Below are positions 49,600-61,178 of a DNA stretch of 64,000 nucleotides, piece after piece. Numbering within the stretch: position 1 is the stretch's first letter; each line of letters starts with the position of its first letter. The notes under the pieces are model-generated. The model was not told the DNA's origin. It searched no databases and saw only the letters and a list, made by a program, of their open reading frames with translations. The DNA is taken from assembly GCA_038502055.1 (NCBI GenBank), contig JAXRKN010000040.1, positions 6,780,001-6,844,000 of the forward strand, given 5' to 3'. Origin of the DNA: Tanytarsus gracilentus (taxonomy: Eukaryota > Arthropoda > Insecta > Diptera > Chironomidae). The translations under genes were made by a program, and so were the position numbers.

Positions 49600-52500
49600 A
49601 TGACTTATAGAAGTCATACGGCTGCCCCTTCTAGAGTGTTTGACCACCTGTACGATCCGATATATACTTCGTCGGATCAAAGGAACGTCTTTAAAGAAGA
49701 CTGCATTGCTCTTATGAGGAGTGCACCTATTCAAATTTATCCTGTTCTTAATTCGATGTTCTCAGAAATGTCATATGAAGAACGGAACTGCTATGCTTAT
49801 CAAAAAAATGCACTTCCATACACTCCTATTTTTTCTGAATCTGTAAAACAAAAATATTTATGCGTAACTGGTTCAGATCGAACGAAATTTTTCAAAAATC
49901 CACTTTATAACGTACAAAAAATTAATGTTGGAATGATGGTGGATGAAAATATAACATCATCTTGCTTCCATAACGCAGAAGTGAGCATATGTAATGTAGG
50001 ATGTCAAACAGTTTTAAGGTACTCAATTCTCTTTTTAATTTTAATCATAAACGAGCTTTTAGAAAATATTTTTAATTTCATTTATAAAGAGAATCGTCTG
50101 CCCAAACAACCAAGCCATTTTTACCGGAATGCTTTGCAAAAGAGTTCGTTAATGATCAAAATATGCCGGAAGTTGCTTTTATTGCAGAATTTTTACATAC
50201 ATTTCATTATCCTGGCTTAAAAGAAGTAGAAGTTGTAGAGCGTTCGCGCAAACGCAGACAGTGGGAGACATCGTTACCTCCAATACATTCACCAGAAGAT
50301 ATAACATCAAGAGCAACTGCTCTAGAAGTTTTTGAGTGGGAAGAGTGGATAACTCGAGAAAGAGAAATAAATGATTGCCAACAAGAAAGATTAAAAATAG
50401 TGGCGGATCTCATAATGAGAGTAAGAAAATTTATCAAATTTTTTTTTGGTTTCTAAATGAAGCTATCTCCTTCTCCTTTTTTCTATTATGTAATATAGCG
50501 AGAAAAAACGCAAAAATCTCTATACAGTAAAAAAAATGACCATTGTAAGAAGAAAGTTCTTCAGGAGAGAACACGACAAAAATCTTTGTTATTGTGAGTA
50601 TTAAAAAATTTAAGTCAAACTTTATGAACTTCATACCCTATATCATTTTGATAAATGTAGAATGAGTTTATTTATGTTCATATACATATGTTTAAAAGTA
50701 AGTTATCAATTTCATAAGGCAAAAATACCAAAGAAATATGAGGAAGATAGACCTGGCCCAAAGGAAAGATTCTATGAGAGAACGAGCAACCGATGTTGTT
50801 TTAAATCATTTTGATAGAAAAAATGATTATTCCTTTCCTAAAATTGACTTGGATATATTTAGAAAAAAACCATATTTTGTAGAATACACCGAAAAACTTG
50901 AAACAAGGTAATGTAGATTGAATTTTATAATATTATTAATATTAAACTGAAGATTAGAAAAAAATAAGTAATTAAAACAATATTTTACTGGAGTATAACA
51001 CTTAAATTTCAAAGTTTTTATGGCTTATTTTTAAATTATTTTATTATTATGCCTACACCATCCACGAAACCTAAAGCTCGCATTGAACCTTATATTTTAA
51101 ACAATTTTATTTAGATTCAACACTATGGAAAAAGATGGAAATTCTACATTAGAAGATTTACAAAGATATTTGCAATCCAAAAAAAGAGACACTCTATGGA
51201 AACCAAAAAAAAGTTTAAACGAGGTCGAAAGAGGAATTTGGAATGAAAATTATTTGAAGAATTTGCACAAAACACTTAAATTGTATAGATTTAAAAATTT
51301 GGCAACGAAACGAACTCCCTTAAAGATTTACAAAGAGTTTACTTCAAATACTGCTTGCCAAATGGTGGATGATCAAACTGATCGGTTGTGCGTCACAGAT
51401 CTTACAAAATAATTGTGCATAATTGTGCATAATTATGCATAATTAATCATGCACAATTATGCATAATTATGCATAACGTCATGCACAATTATGCATAATT
51501 ATGTAAGACGCAATTTTTTGATTCCACCATTTTTTAAGTTTTGCATAATTATGCATAATTTATTCTTCATAATTATGCATAATTTTCAGAAATATAATCA
51601 TGCATAATTATGCACAACTTAAGAATTTTGGCCAGTTTTGCAAAATTATGCATAATTATGCATAACTTAAAAAAGTTTCTAACATTAACATGCATACTTA
51701 AGTGTTGGTCACAGCTCATACCGAATTTCTGCCGGATATTTGCTGAATTTTTATTCTGCCGAATATTTATATTGCTGGATAAATTTGATAAACATCAAAA
51801 AAAAAAATTTTTGAATAAAATCCTTTGTGAGAAATTGTTCTTATAAAACTTTTTGTGAAAGGAAAATCATTTGAGAAAATTATTTTTGAGGAATATAGGA
51901 AAGTGATTTGATTTACAAAGTACTTGGAGTTATTGAATTAATATGATCATTTTGGAGGGGCGTCCAGGCGCCCCCCAAACCCCCTCCTGTGTTAATCGCG
52001 TCCGGCCCCCCAAGGGGCCCCCCGGAACGCTCATACAGTTCACTCCTTCACTAACCTAACGATCGCGCTTCGCTTATCGTTAGGATAGCTCAGTCGGATG
52101 GTTATTAAGCTATAACAGTGCCGGAAAGATCAAAGTGATGATAGAAAGTCTTTTAAATTGATCTTTTCTAATTTTGCAACTGAATGTTTTTTATTTTATT
52201 TTTTGAATACAAAATTGATTTTTTGTTTTTTCAACACATTCTTTTACATGATTTTGAAAATTAAAAGTTTTTGTGATAAAACACTGTTATAAAATATTTT
52301 GATGTATCCTTAAACTTTTTGTAAAAGGGAAATCGTATTACAGTGCCGGAAAGATCAGAGTGATGATAGAACATCTTTTAAATTAATCTTTCTCCAATTG
52401 TATTGTTATATAAAGCGCAAGTTCGCAGTGCCTTAACGTCTAAATCAAATCTGCGAATCCTCACAATATAAGAACTTATACGGGTTTCATTGATGTTTCA

Positions 52501-53985
52501 TCTAATTTATCTTGGAGATAAAAAATCCGGCAGTATAAATATTCGGCAGAAAAAAATTTAGCAAATATCCGGCAGAAATTCGGTATGAGCTGTGACCAAC
52601 ACTTAAGTATGCATGTTAATGTTAGAAACTTTTTTAAGTTATGCATAATTATGCATAATTTTGGAAAACTGGCCAAAATTCTTAAGTTGTGCATAATTAT
52701 GCATGATTATATTTCTGAAAATTATGCATAATTATGCATAATTATGAAGAATAAATTATGCATAATTATGCAAAACTTAAAAAATGGTGGAATCAAAAAA
52801 TTGCGTCTTACATAATTATGCATAATTGTGCATGACGTTATGCATAATTATGCATAATTGTGCATGATTAATTATGCATAATTATGCACAATTATGCACA
52901 ATTATTTTGTAAGATCTGTGACCAACACCCAAACTGATCAAGCGTTCAAAGAAAAATTTTTAATTCAAAAAGCAATAAAAGGGCGAGTGATTCAAAAAAT
53001 TATAGAGAAAGGTGTGAAAAATTTTGAAGATATCATCGAAGAGGCAAAAGAAGAGTTTTCTGACCACATTAACATTCAAAATCGCATCACTCTAGAGTTA
53101 AAAGAAATTGAAAAATGCTTGAAAAATGATGAAACACTTCAGGAAGATTTAAAAAGATTGGAGTCTGAGGAGAATAAGAACTATATTTCATTTTTAGAAA
53201 GAGAACTTCAACGTTTGCAAAACGAAAAACGAGCACACGCTCTGTATATACTTGCTGAAAGAGAGAGATATTTCAGAATGAATAATCAAAAACTGGATGA
53301 ATCCTTTAGAAATGATGCAATTTCATTTTATTTAGAGGACGTTCTTATCGAAGGAGTTCATGGTGAATCCACACAAACCGATCCGCGAAAGTATGTCCGC
53401 GACTTAATTCAGAAAATTGATAAGATTGCTTCTACCAATGTGGACTTTGAATTTAACTCAAAGAAAAAACAGGAAAACACCAATTCTAATAAACAATCAT
53501 ACACTGAACACATAAAAGATCATATTCATCCTCAAATTGTAGATAAAATTAATTGTGAACATTTAAGAACAAAACAGAATATTGTTTTAAAAGGAATTCA
53601 TGAAAATTTATTTAGAGAAGAATTTTATGCTAAAGAACTTGATACACAAAATAAAATTTGTAACGAAATTATAACAGATCTTATCGAAAAAGTTATTCAC
53701 CTAGAAGGCTTTGCATTAGAAAAATGTCCAGGACGTCAAGACTCTATTGAAGCCGAAGAGCTTGCATCAAAGATTGTGGATAAAATACTAAGTGAAATAA
53801 ATAGTAGTAGAGATGAAAGGAATTCTCACGAACATGATGATTTTGATAACATATCGTCTTTAACTGAAACGGAAAGTTCAATAGATAGAACAACTGGAGT
53901 TTTAGCTAAACAGGTCGTACAGCACGCTTTAATTAATGTCCTAAAAGATAAATCAACAAATGAAACCGATTCAAGCGACTTTTGA
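49600..53985 (+). CDS. CFAP91: Cilia- and flagella-associated protein 91, interrupted by a transposon
   Basis: Axonemal protein (MAATS1/AAT-1 family) of the radial-spoke base. Exons: 49600-50018, 50090-50420, 50499-50593, 50719-50907, then 51115-53985, which contains a transposon at 51384-52929. Removing the element and one 10-bp target copy leaves an open frame of 782 codons; human CFAP91 is 767 aa. Conserved pieces: FDHLYDPIYTSS near the start, GLKEVEVVERSRKRRQWETS, EEWITREREINDCQQERL, AIKGRVIQKIIEKG, ERELQRLQNEKRAHALYILAE and SFYLEDVLIEG. The middle and C-terminal parts are coiled-coil-like. As it stands, reading into the element hits a stop at 51410-51412, truncating the protein after about 440 residues. 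An AATAAA lies at 54051. Either this allele is broken or the insert is spliced out. Confidence 0.88.
51374..52939. mobile_element. Foldback/MULE-like transposon in a CFAP91 exon
   Basis: A 1546-bp element (51384-52929) flanked by a perfect 10-bp duplication, CAAACTGATC (51374-51383 and 52930-52939). Its ends GGTTGTGCGTCACAGATC and its near-complement GATCTGTGACCAACACC begin long inverted repeats of about 430 bp that include many ATGCATAATT palindromes and a shared segment ending in GAATTTCTGCCGGATATT. The centre is unique and includes a GC-rich patch (about 51955-52040) and a direct repeat. No transposase is present. Long terminal repeats and a 9-10-bp duplication suggest a Mutator-like or foldback element, but the class is not proven. 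Confidence 0.88.
52118..52395. repeat. Direct repeat inside the CFAP91 transposon
   Basis: ACAGTGCCGGAAAGATCA begins near 52118 and again near 52340; about 55 bp of following sequence is similar (GTGATGATAGAA, CTTTTAAATT). It is an internal duplication of the transposon core. Confidence 0.75.
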
Positions 53986-55184
53986 AACTATAAAACTTAT
54001 ATATATATAAATGTGAAAAAGTTATTTATAAATTTATAATTAAATGGCTAAATAAAACATATTTAAAAAATTCTTGAATTATGATTATTTATTAGGGATG
54101 GCAATTTAGGTGTCGCGGCACCAAGGATACTTTCAAATAATAAATTTGTTTTTAAATCGAATTTTTCGCAACAATAGTACAATTTACCATTCTTTTTTCA
54201 TTAACATGCAACTACTAAGTTTAGTTAAGCTAATTGGTAAAAAAATTATCGATTAAAGCGTTTTCAAAAAATATTTTTGAAATTTTCGAAAAAAAATTTT
54301 CTTTATGTAATATAATTTTTTTTTAAAGTATTTTGCTTTCTTTAACTAACATAATAATTATGACATATGTAATTGAACATAAAAGGTTGAAATATTGTAA
54401 TATTTATGCGTCTATACGTGCTTGCCTTGTTATCTTTTTTGATGACTCTAGGACTAAAGCTTAGTCTATTTTGGTTGGTTTCGAATTTTTTGAAAATAAC
54501 TCACAGTGAAGTTATGATTGAATACCAATTTCAATACAAAAATCATTTAAACAAAAAAAATTATTTGAAAGTTTTACTGATTTTACCGTTAAACTGAAAT
54601 TCAAAACGCTACGAGAAAAACATTTAAGGGTTGTGTAGCAAAAAAGTGATGGTCGTTGATGTTTATCGCGCATTTAGACTGATTACTTTTTAAAAATCAG
54701 ATTTCGTTGAATAAAAAGTTTAAACTTTAAAGTGTGATTTAGGAAATTAGAGAAAATCTCAATTTAACCATTTCGTAAAGGCTAATGTTAAAAATTTAAA
54801 GAAAATTTTTCATAACTGTTTAACAGACAAATAGAAAATTAAGTGTGTACAACAATAAGATTTTTGTGGGTAGAAAAAGTAAACATTAAGTTAAATTGTG
54901 ATTTTTTTATAAAGTAAGTAATACTTAACTTTAATTAAGTTTAACATCAAGTATTAAAATTATTTTATAAATTTAAGTTTTTAAATGTAATGAAAATTCT
55001 TTAGAATTAAAAAGTTATCTATTTAATGAATTTTGTTACCATTTTTGCTTTGTATCAAGGTCATTTTATCCGTAATATTCTAAAAATATACTTAAATTTA
55101 TGTTTCTGAGCACTCAAAAGACTCATATTTTATTAAAAACTTTATATTATTATGAATTTACTTGCAGATCTGCAAACGTTAAAA
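53986..55184. other. Intergenic, probable 5' UTR intron of the LITAF gene
   Basis: Includes the CFAP91 polyadenylation signal (54051) and, at 55156-55167, a good acceptor (tttacttgcag) just before the LITAF start codon, implying an upstream non-coding exon. Otherwise AT-rich with nothing recognisable. Confidence 0.45.
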
Positions 55185-55753
55185 ATGAGTAAACAACAAG
55201 AAAATCCACCAGCATACGGATTTATTCCTCCGCCTTCGCAAGCTCCGCCGTCTTATGCCCAGGTAAAAAATCTTGCAATTTAAAGTTTTAAAAGAACTTA
55301 ATACACATCACATTGTAAAATTTCTTATAGGCAATAAACGGATGCAATCCAACTAATCCATTAACTCCTCAACAGCCAATTTTGAATGCTCAGCACATAG
55401 TGACTACTGTAATTCCTCTCGGACCTCAAAGCACGCACATGATATGTAAATTATTTCTAAATTTTTGAAATACTATGGAGTTTTGATAAAATTTATAATT
55501 CAACTCCCTTCCATAGTATTTTATAGGAACGTTTCTTTTAAAAATCTTTCTTGTAGGTCCCTCTTGTGGTTGCGAGGTTGAGACAAAAACCAAGACAACT
55601 CCTGGACTGATTGCATATATATCGGGATTCTTACTTGCTGCTCTAGGTTGCTGGTTTGGATGCTGTTTGATACCTTGCTGTATCGATGAATGCATGGATG
55701 TTCACCATCAATGTCCTAACTGTGGGTCTTATCTAGGGAGACATAGACGCTAG
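55185..55753 (+). CDS. LITAF-domain (SIMPLE-like) membrane zinc protein
   Basis: Small endosome/lysosome membrane-associated protein. Exons: 55185-55262, 55331-55445, 55557-55753; in phase, 129 aa. The Pro-rich N-terminus (ENPPAYGFIPPPSQAPPSYA) carries a PPxY-type motif, PPSY, and an alternative PPAY, typical ligands of WW-domain ubiquitin ligases. The C-terminal LITAF domain has the first zinc knuckle CPSCGCEVETKT, an intervening amphipathic hydrophobic stretch (LIAYISGFLLAALGCWFGCC), and the second knuckle HHQCPNCGSYLGRHRR. All four zinc cysteines are present. Confidence 0.95.
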
Positions 55754-56980
55754 TACCTTTAAAGATCAAGTTTTATGCGTTTACATTTTAAATGAGTAAC
55801 GAGTACAGCAACACACACACACACACATTTCATGCTTCTTTAATTTCTTTTTATAGATGTGCCTAAAGTACTTAAACCAACTTAAATTCTAATTTTGATA
55901 CATTTCTAAATTACCATGAATCTGAAATTCAACATATTTTTGTCCTTGATAAAAAAATATTGTTTTTTAATTAAAAAATCATTGTCTCTTTAATATTTAA
56001 CTTTACTGTATCCGAGCCTAAGGGTAAGAGAGAAAAATAAATATAATATTAATATACTAATTAATTAAGTAAACCCTAAAACCCATAATTTTTTTACAAA
56101 AAATATTTGCTGTGTGAGCAATTGCAGTTAAAAAAATTCAATCTATATATAAGAATTCAAGCTTATAGTGGAAATAAAAACCTATTAAAAAATTTTCGTG
56201 CCTATTTTTTATTTTGGGGTTGACTAAATATTTTAATGAAATATATTTTTACCAAACTAACCGTTGAAAAAATTTAAATTCATATTTTAAGTTTGCAGGG
56301 ACTCACTGTACGTGTACTTAAAGGTGGGAACATATATAAAATAAACACTAAATCTTTTTGACTTGTACTAAATTGTTCTTCAAAAATTATTTTTGTAAAA
56401 ATTTCACAAATTACAAAATATAACTTCATTTAACACATTTTAATTACATTTAAAAATCTTCGGAAGCATCAAGGAAGTCCAGGTTCATTGAAGTTTTAAT
56501 GATTTTGCTCTTTTCTTGTTAATTAAGAAGAAAAAACTAGTAAGTAAGACAATAATATTTATAATTATAAATTTTGAATTAATTAATGTATTAAATAAAC
56601 TTTATATTTGTCTCAAGTAAGTAAATAGAGACTCAAAATGGATATTTTCAATTTTATTTGATCTTATCAAACCTTTGATTAAAATTGTGTTATCGATGTA
56701 CGACAAAGCCTCATTTTATTTTTGCAATTTTTATCAAACTTATAAGTTTATTCTTCGTTCTATATTCTAGCACTTTTCAATTATGAAATGAATTTGCATC
56801 AGTTTCTCGAGTTTTTAAGTTTATATTGCATTCTAAGGTTTGTGTAATAATTAAAAATATTAAAAAATTATAATAATTGCAATATTTTTTTTTAAATTAC
56901 ATCTATGTAGTCCTATCGTGAAGTGTAAATTGAATCGATGATGATGATGATACTATAGAGAAATTATATTCAAATCAATA
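55754..56980. other. Intergenic between LITAF and app
   Basis: A CA microsatellite at about 55811-55827 and AATAAA-like motifs near 56036 lie in the LITAF 3' flank. The remainder is AT-rich promoter side of app, with a GAT run near 56938. No gene seen. Confidence 0.5.
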
Positions 56981-59900
56981 ATGGCACCTAATCAGAGAGC
57001 TATGAGAAAATGGGTTAGTAAAATTTTAATTAAACAATTTGATGTATTAAAAACATGATAATCTATAATCCTTTTTATAATCTATTATGTGACATAGGAG
57101 ATCTTTCCCGGTAGAAACAAGTTTTATTGTGATGGATTTTTAATGACGGCACCGAACACAAGTGTATTCTATTTAACCGTAGTACTTATCACAGGAACGA
57201 GCACACTTTTCTTCATCTTTGATTGCCCTTTTTTAGCCGAGAGAATTAGCATAGGCATTCCGATCTTGGGGGGATTTTTATATCTATTCACGATGTGCTC
57301 ACTTCTCAGAACCACATTTTCCGATCCTGGAATTCTTGTTAGAGCATCACAGGACGAGGCAGCGTACATCGAAAAACAAATTGAGGTTCCAAATTCATTA
57401 AATAGTCCAACTTATAGGTAAATAATAGATAGTTGACTTCATTTGAGTATCCTAAAATTTTTATTTTTAAACAGGCCACCTCCTCGCACGAAAGAAGTTG
57501 TGGTCAATGGACAAACAGTAAAACTAAAGTATTGCTTCACATGCAAAATATTTAGGCCTCCAAGAGCTTCGCATTGCAGTTTATGTGATAATTGTGTAGA
57601 TAGGTAATTTAACATTTTCTATCAACTATTGATTCTGAGCATTAAAATTTTCTTAATTCAGGTTCGATCATCATTGTCCTTGGGTTGCAAACTGTGTGGG
57701 AAAGCGGAATTATCGATTCTTTTATATGTTTATCGTATCATTAGCGTTTTTAGCGGTATTCATATTCGCATGTGCTCTCACTCATCTTGTGCTGTTGCAA
57801 ACGGAAAAAAGGGACTTTCTTGATGTCATTAGAATGTCACCATTTAGCCTTGTGGTTTCAATCATATGCTTCTTGTCAGTTTGGTCAGTAATTGGACTTG
57901 CTGGCTTTCATACTTATTTGACGACAAGCAATCAAACAACTAACGAGGATATTAAAGGTTCCTTCTCAAACAAGGTATAGTTTCATATAATATTTAAAAA
58001 AAACTGTTAAAGTAATGTCTGTTTCTTTAAGGGCGGAGGTGGCAATCCATACTCGCGAGGAAACATTTGTCTAAATTGTTTTTACATTTTGTGTGGGCCC
58101 CAACCACCATCCCTCATTGACAGGTATAAAAATTATACTTCTTCACGCTTTATTTTATTTCATTTTACTTATTATTAAGACGAGGCATCGTAACGGAAGA
58201 ATATAGAAGCCAAATGCAACACGAAAAGTCCAATGTTCAAGCTCCGCCAATCGTTATTCAACAATTATCTTCAAATAACGATCCCCTGAAAGCCTATAGC
58301 CAAAATGAGGTATGTTATTTTACAGTAGCGCATAAAAGTTCTTCTTTTAATAAAAATAATCTTTCACAAGAACTTATGTCCGCTACTGTATCTCATTCAA
58401 ATGCAGCGTGTCACATCTATTTCACATTTTAGACCGAGGCCTCTTTAAAAATAGCTAACAATTCCCATATGCATGGCATTTATCGACAACGTAGCTGTGA
58501 TAATCTACAAAACGGTAAGTTTGTGCAACAGAAATACCAGATGAGAAGTTACAATCTATATCCACTCGGTCAAAGTAGTGATTTGAAAGATATTCCGAAG
58601 AATTTCAAGTTTATATCGCCACAATCAAAATATGAGATGGCAAACTCTTTTTCACATTATCCGCCAAATTATAAGCATCGATCTTTCCATTATGATGGAT
58701 CCACTGTTGTAGAGTATTATCGGTATGATTCAATTCGGCATCCATCAACGCCTCCTCCTCCTCCTCCACAGCATCTTTTAATCTCTCCAACAAATATGGA
58801 AAATCAATTGCTTTTACCAACACCAGTATCTTCATGTTCGGGTGAAAATTTTTGCACTAGCAGCGAATTTGAACCAATTTTAACTTCTGCATCGAAACAA
58901 ACTGATCATGTTTATTATAATCAAACATGGAGAAAGCAAACCAAACCGTTTTTTCTAGATAACAATAATTTTCAACGTCATGTTAATATTGGCAATTATT
59001 CAGATACTTTTATATCACCACCAATTCCGTTTGAGAATTATACAAACTCTTTACAAGATCAAAGCTATCAACCCTTGCACCACAGTTATCAGAATTCAAT
59101 TAAAAGAAATTCCAATATCTACGAATACCATTTCTGTAGTTTAGAGTTAAATTCTCTTCATGAGAACGATAAAAATACATCTTAGCATATCCTGCATTTT
59201 TAAAAATTGAGCTACTTTTCAATAGAGGGTGTTGTAACAGTTCCTTTTATATCTATATTCTTCATGCTTTCATTCATCTTTATTAAAAATGCTGTAATTA
59301 AACTTTCGGAGAAGTTTTTCATCTAATGGCTTCAAAGCCATTATGGTGAGTGTGTAGGCCATATTTTTTAAAATGAATTGGCACGCTTACTTACTTATTA
59401 AATTAATTTATTCCTTGTGTTAGAGCAACGCTCTATTATTTTATATAGCATTTGATTATTGATGAAAATAATAAATTTAGTTCTTTTCCTCCATTTTAGA
59501 AAAATGCTCATCATCAGTTTCACATTTGGTGGAAAACGAACTGCCAATCGCATCAGTTAATATTCAATCTTCTGCATCGCTCGAAAAAGGTGGTCGAATT
59601 TCTAAAAAAAATTTGACTGATCTCCAGGATTTAAACGAGATCGAAGTTATTTCGGAAAACGAAAGCTCTATACATAATAATAATACAGGTAGCGACACTG
59701 CTGCAGAACAGTATGTTTATTTTCGAGATAAGACAAATTCCATAAATATTGAAGTAGATCCAAAAGTTGAAGAAGGTCCACAATATAGCAACGTACCATC
59801 CATTTCACCTAGTTCTAATGTTCCAGTAATATTAAAGAATGCCGCTTCTGATCACGTGTACAGTAACATTGACGAAACTATCGCTCAAAGCGTTACTGGA

Positions 59901-60269
59901 GGAGGAAATCGTTTAATGAGTGATAGTATAGAATTAGATTTGGATGATCCTCTTCTTACTTCTTCGTTCATAAAAAAAAGTGATGCTCAAAATTTATATG
60001 AAGCTTCCTCTTCTACCATCGGCACTGATGGGCAATCGTCCAGTAAAATTAATATTCCTTCTATTAGTTCATCTTCGTCAACGGGCACTCAAGTTACTTC
60101 AATTGAACTTAAAAACGTTCTTAATGTGGTTGCTTTTCAAAAAACAAATCATAATCAAATGATAAAACATCCCGTTTTGATTGCGCCAACACTGAGGCAA
60201 GAAACGATGATTGATACCGCTCTTGATCTCGATTCATTAGATGGAAGTCAAGTTGGCCTTATGAAATAA
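56981..60269 (+). CDS. app: DHHC palmitoyltransferase, approximated-like (ZDHHC9/14/18)
   Basis: Membrane protein S-acyltransferase; Drosophila app acts on Fat/Dachs signalling in growth and planar polarity. Exons: 56981-57013, 57098-57417, 57475-57603, 57662-57974, 58032-58123, 58180-58309, 58433-58514 and 59500-60269 (622 aa). Four membrane segments flank a DHHC cysteine-rich domain: LKYCFTCKIFRPPRASHC, CDNCVDR, then FDHHCPWVANCVGKRNYRFF with the catalytic Cys of DHHC. The TTxE-type motif reads TTNED and the region NPYSRGNICLNC is conserved. The donor at 58514 (AACG|GTAAGT) is strong; if unused, exon 7 reads on to a stop at 59185, giving a different, Tyr/Pro/Ser-rich tail. The main tail (EKCSSSVSHLVENELP to DGSQVGLMK) resembles the Drosophila form. 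Confidence 0.95.
58515..59185 (+). CDS. app: Alternative C-terminal extension of app (read-through isoform)
   Basis: Beyond the donor at 58515 the exon-7 frame stays open for about 223 codons to TAG (59183-59185). It encodes a tail rich in Tyr, Ser, Pro and His with a Pro run (TPPPPPPQHLL). The length of the open frame in AT-rich DNA and its protein-like composition suggest a real alternative 3' end, not intron noise. The alternative reading is a plain 985-nt intron. Confidence 0.65.
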
Positions 60270-61178
60270 AAATCAACACGATTAATAAGTATAAAATTAT
60301 ATATAATTATTATTATCAAAATCAACTCTTTTTCGTGGCATGCACTCTATTGCTTGCGATGAATTTGTTAAAAATATTGAGTCTTCCTTCAGAATATATA
60401 ATGAAAACATAAATTTATTTTTTTGAGCAAAATGTTTGTAAGTAATTAAATTTTGATTAATAACCATTGAATTATATAGTTTTAAATTTAAATTGTTTTT
60501 CTTTTCGTAAATAAAACTTTAAAGTTAAATCAGTTTTCGATAAACCGTCATTTAATTTTTGAATTGACAGGGGGATCTTGATTTTTTTGTACTAAAATAT
60601 TTTATTTATGTGTTAGTTCGGCAATTCTAAGAATAATTGTGATTCGGAAAGTTTTCACAGAATTTTCTTATTGATAAAAACATTTTTAAGCCAGAATTGA
60701 GTTTCAAAGGACGGCGAATACTGTTGATATTGCAAAGGATCAGAATAAAAAATAAAAAAATTAACAAATTAAAGGATTCAAAGAAAAGCAGGTAAATTGA
60801 AATTTCCAGCCCAAAAAAAAGGTACAGCCCTATAATCTTGTGATAATAAATTTTTTATTGAATACATGTTTCGCATAAAAACAACTTGCAAGACATAACT
60901 ATTGCGTGGTACTAATGTCGTTGTCGAAGAAAAAAAAGTAAAGTAAATTTGGAAATGCTTTAAATCGCTTTGCGCATTTTTTCCTTTAAAAAATTCCAAT
61001 TTTGATTCTTCTTTTCAAATCCAAGAAAAGATAAGGGAAATAAAGCAGTCGAGTAAATATTAACCTGAAACTAAAGAATGAAACATTTATACATTAAATT
61101 TTCATAGACTGTCGGTTGGATAGATAGATAGATAGATAAAACCTGAGGACACAAAAATAGTTGAGAACAACGTCAAAA
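60270..61178. other. Intergenic between app and STAT
   Basis: AT-rich spacer with a short GATA tetranucleotide run at about 61119-61138. No gene recognised. Confidence 0.5.

Noticed and set aside
51610..52694. Near-identical small ORFs beginning MHNLRILASF on opposite strands
   Set aside because: They are the two arms of the transposon's long inverted repeat, without family resemblance.
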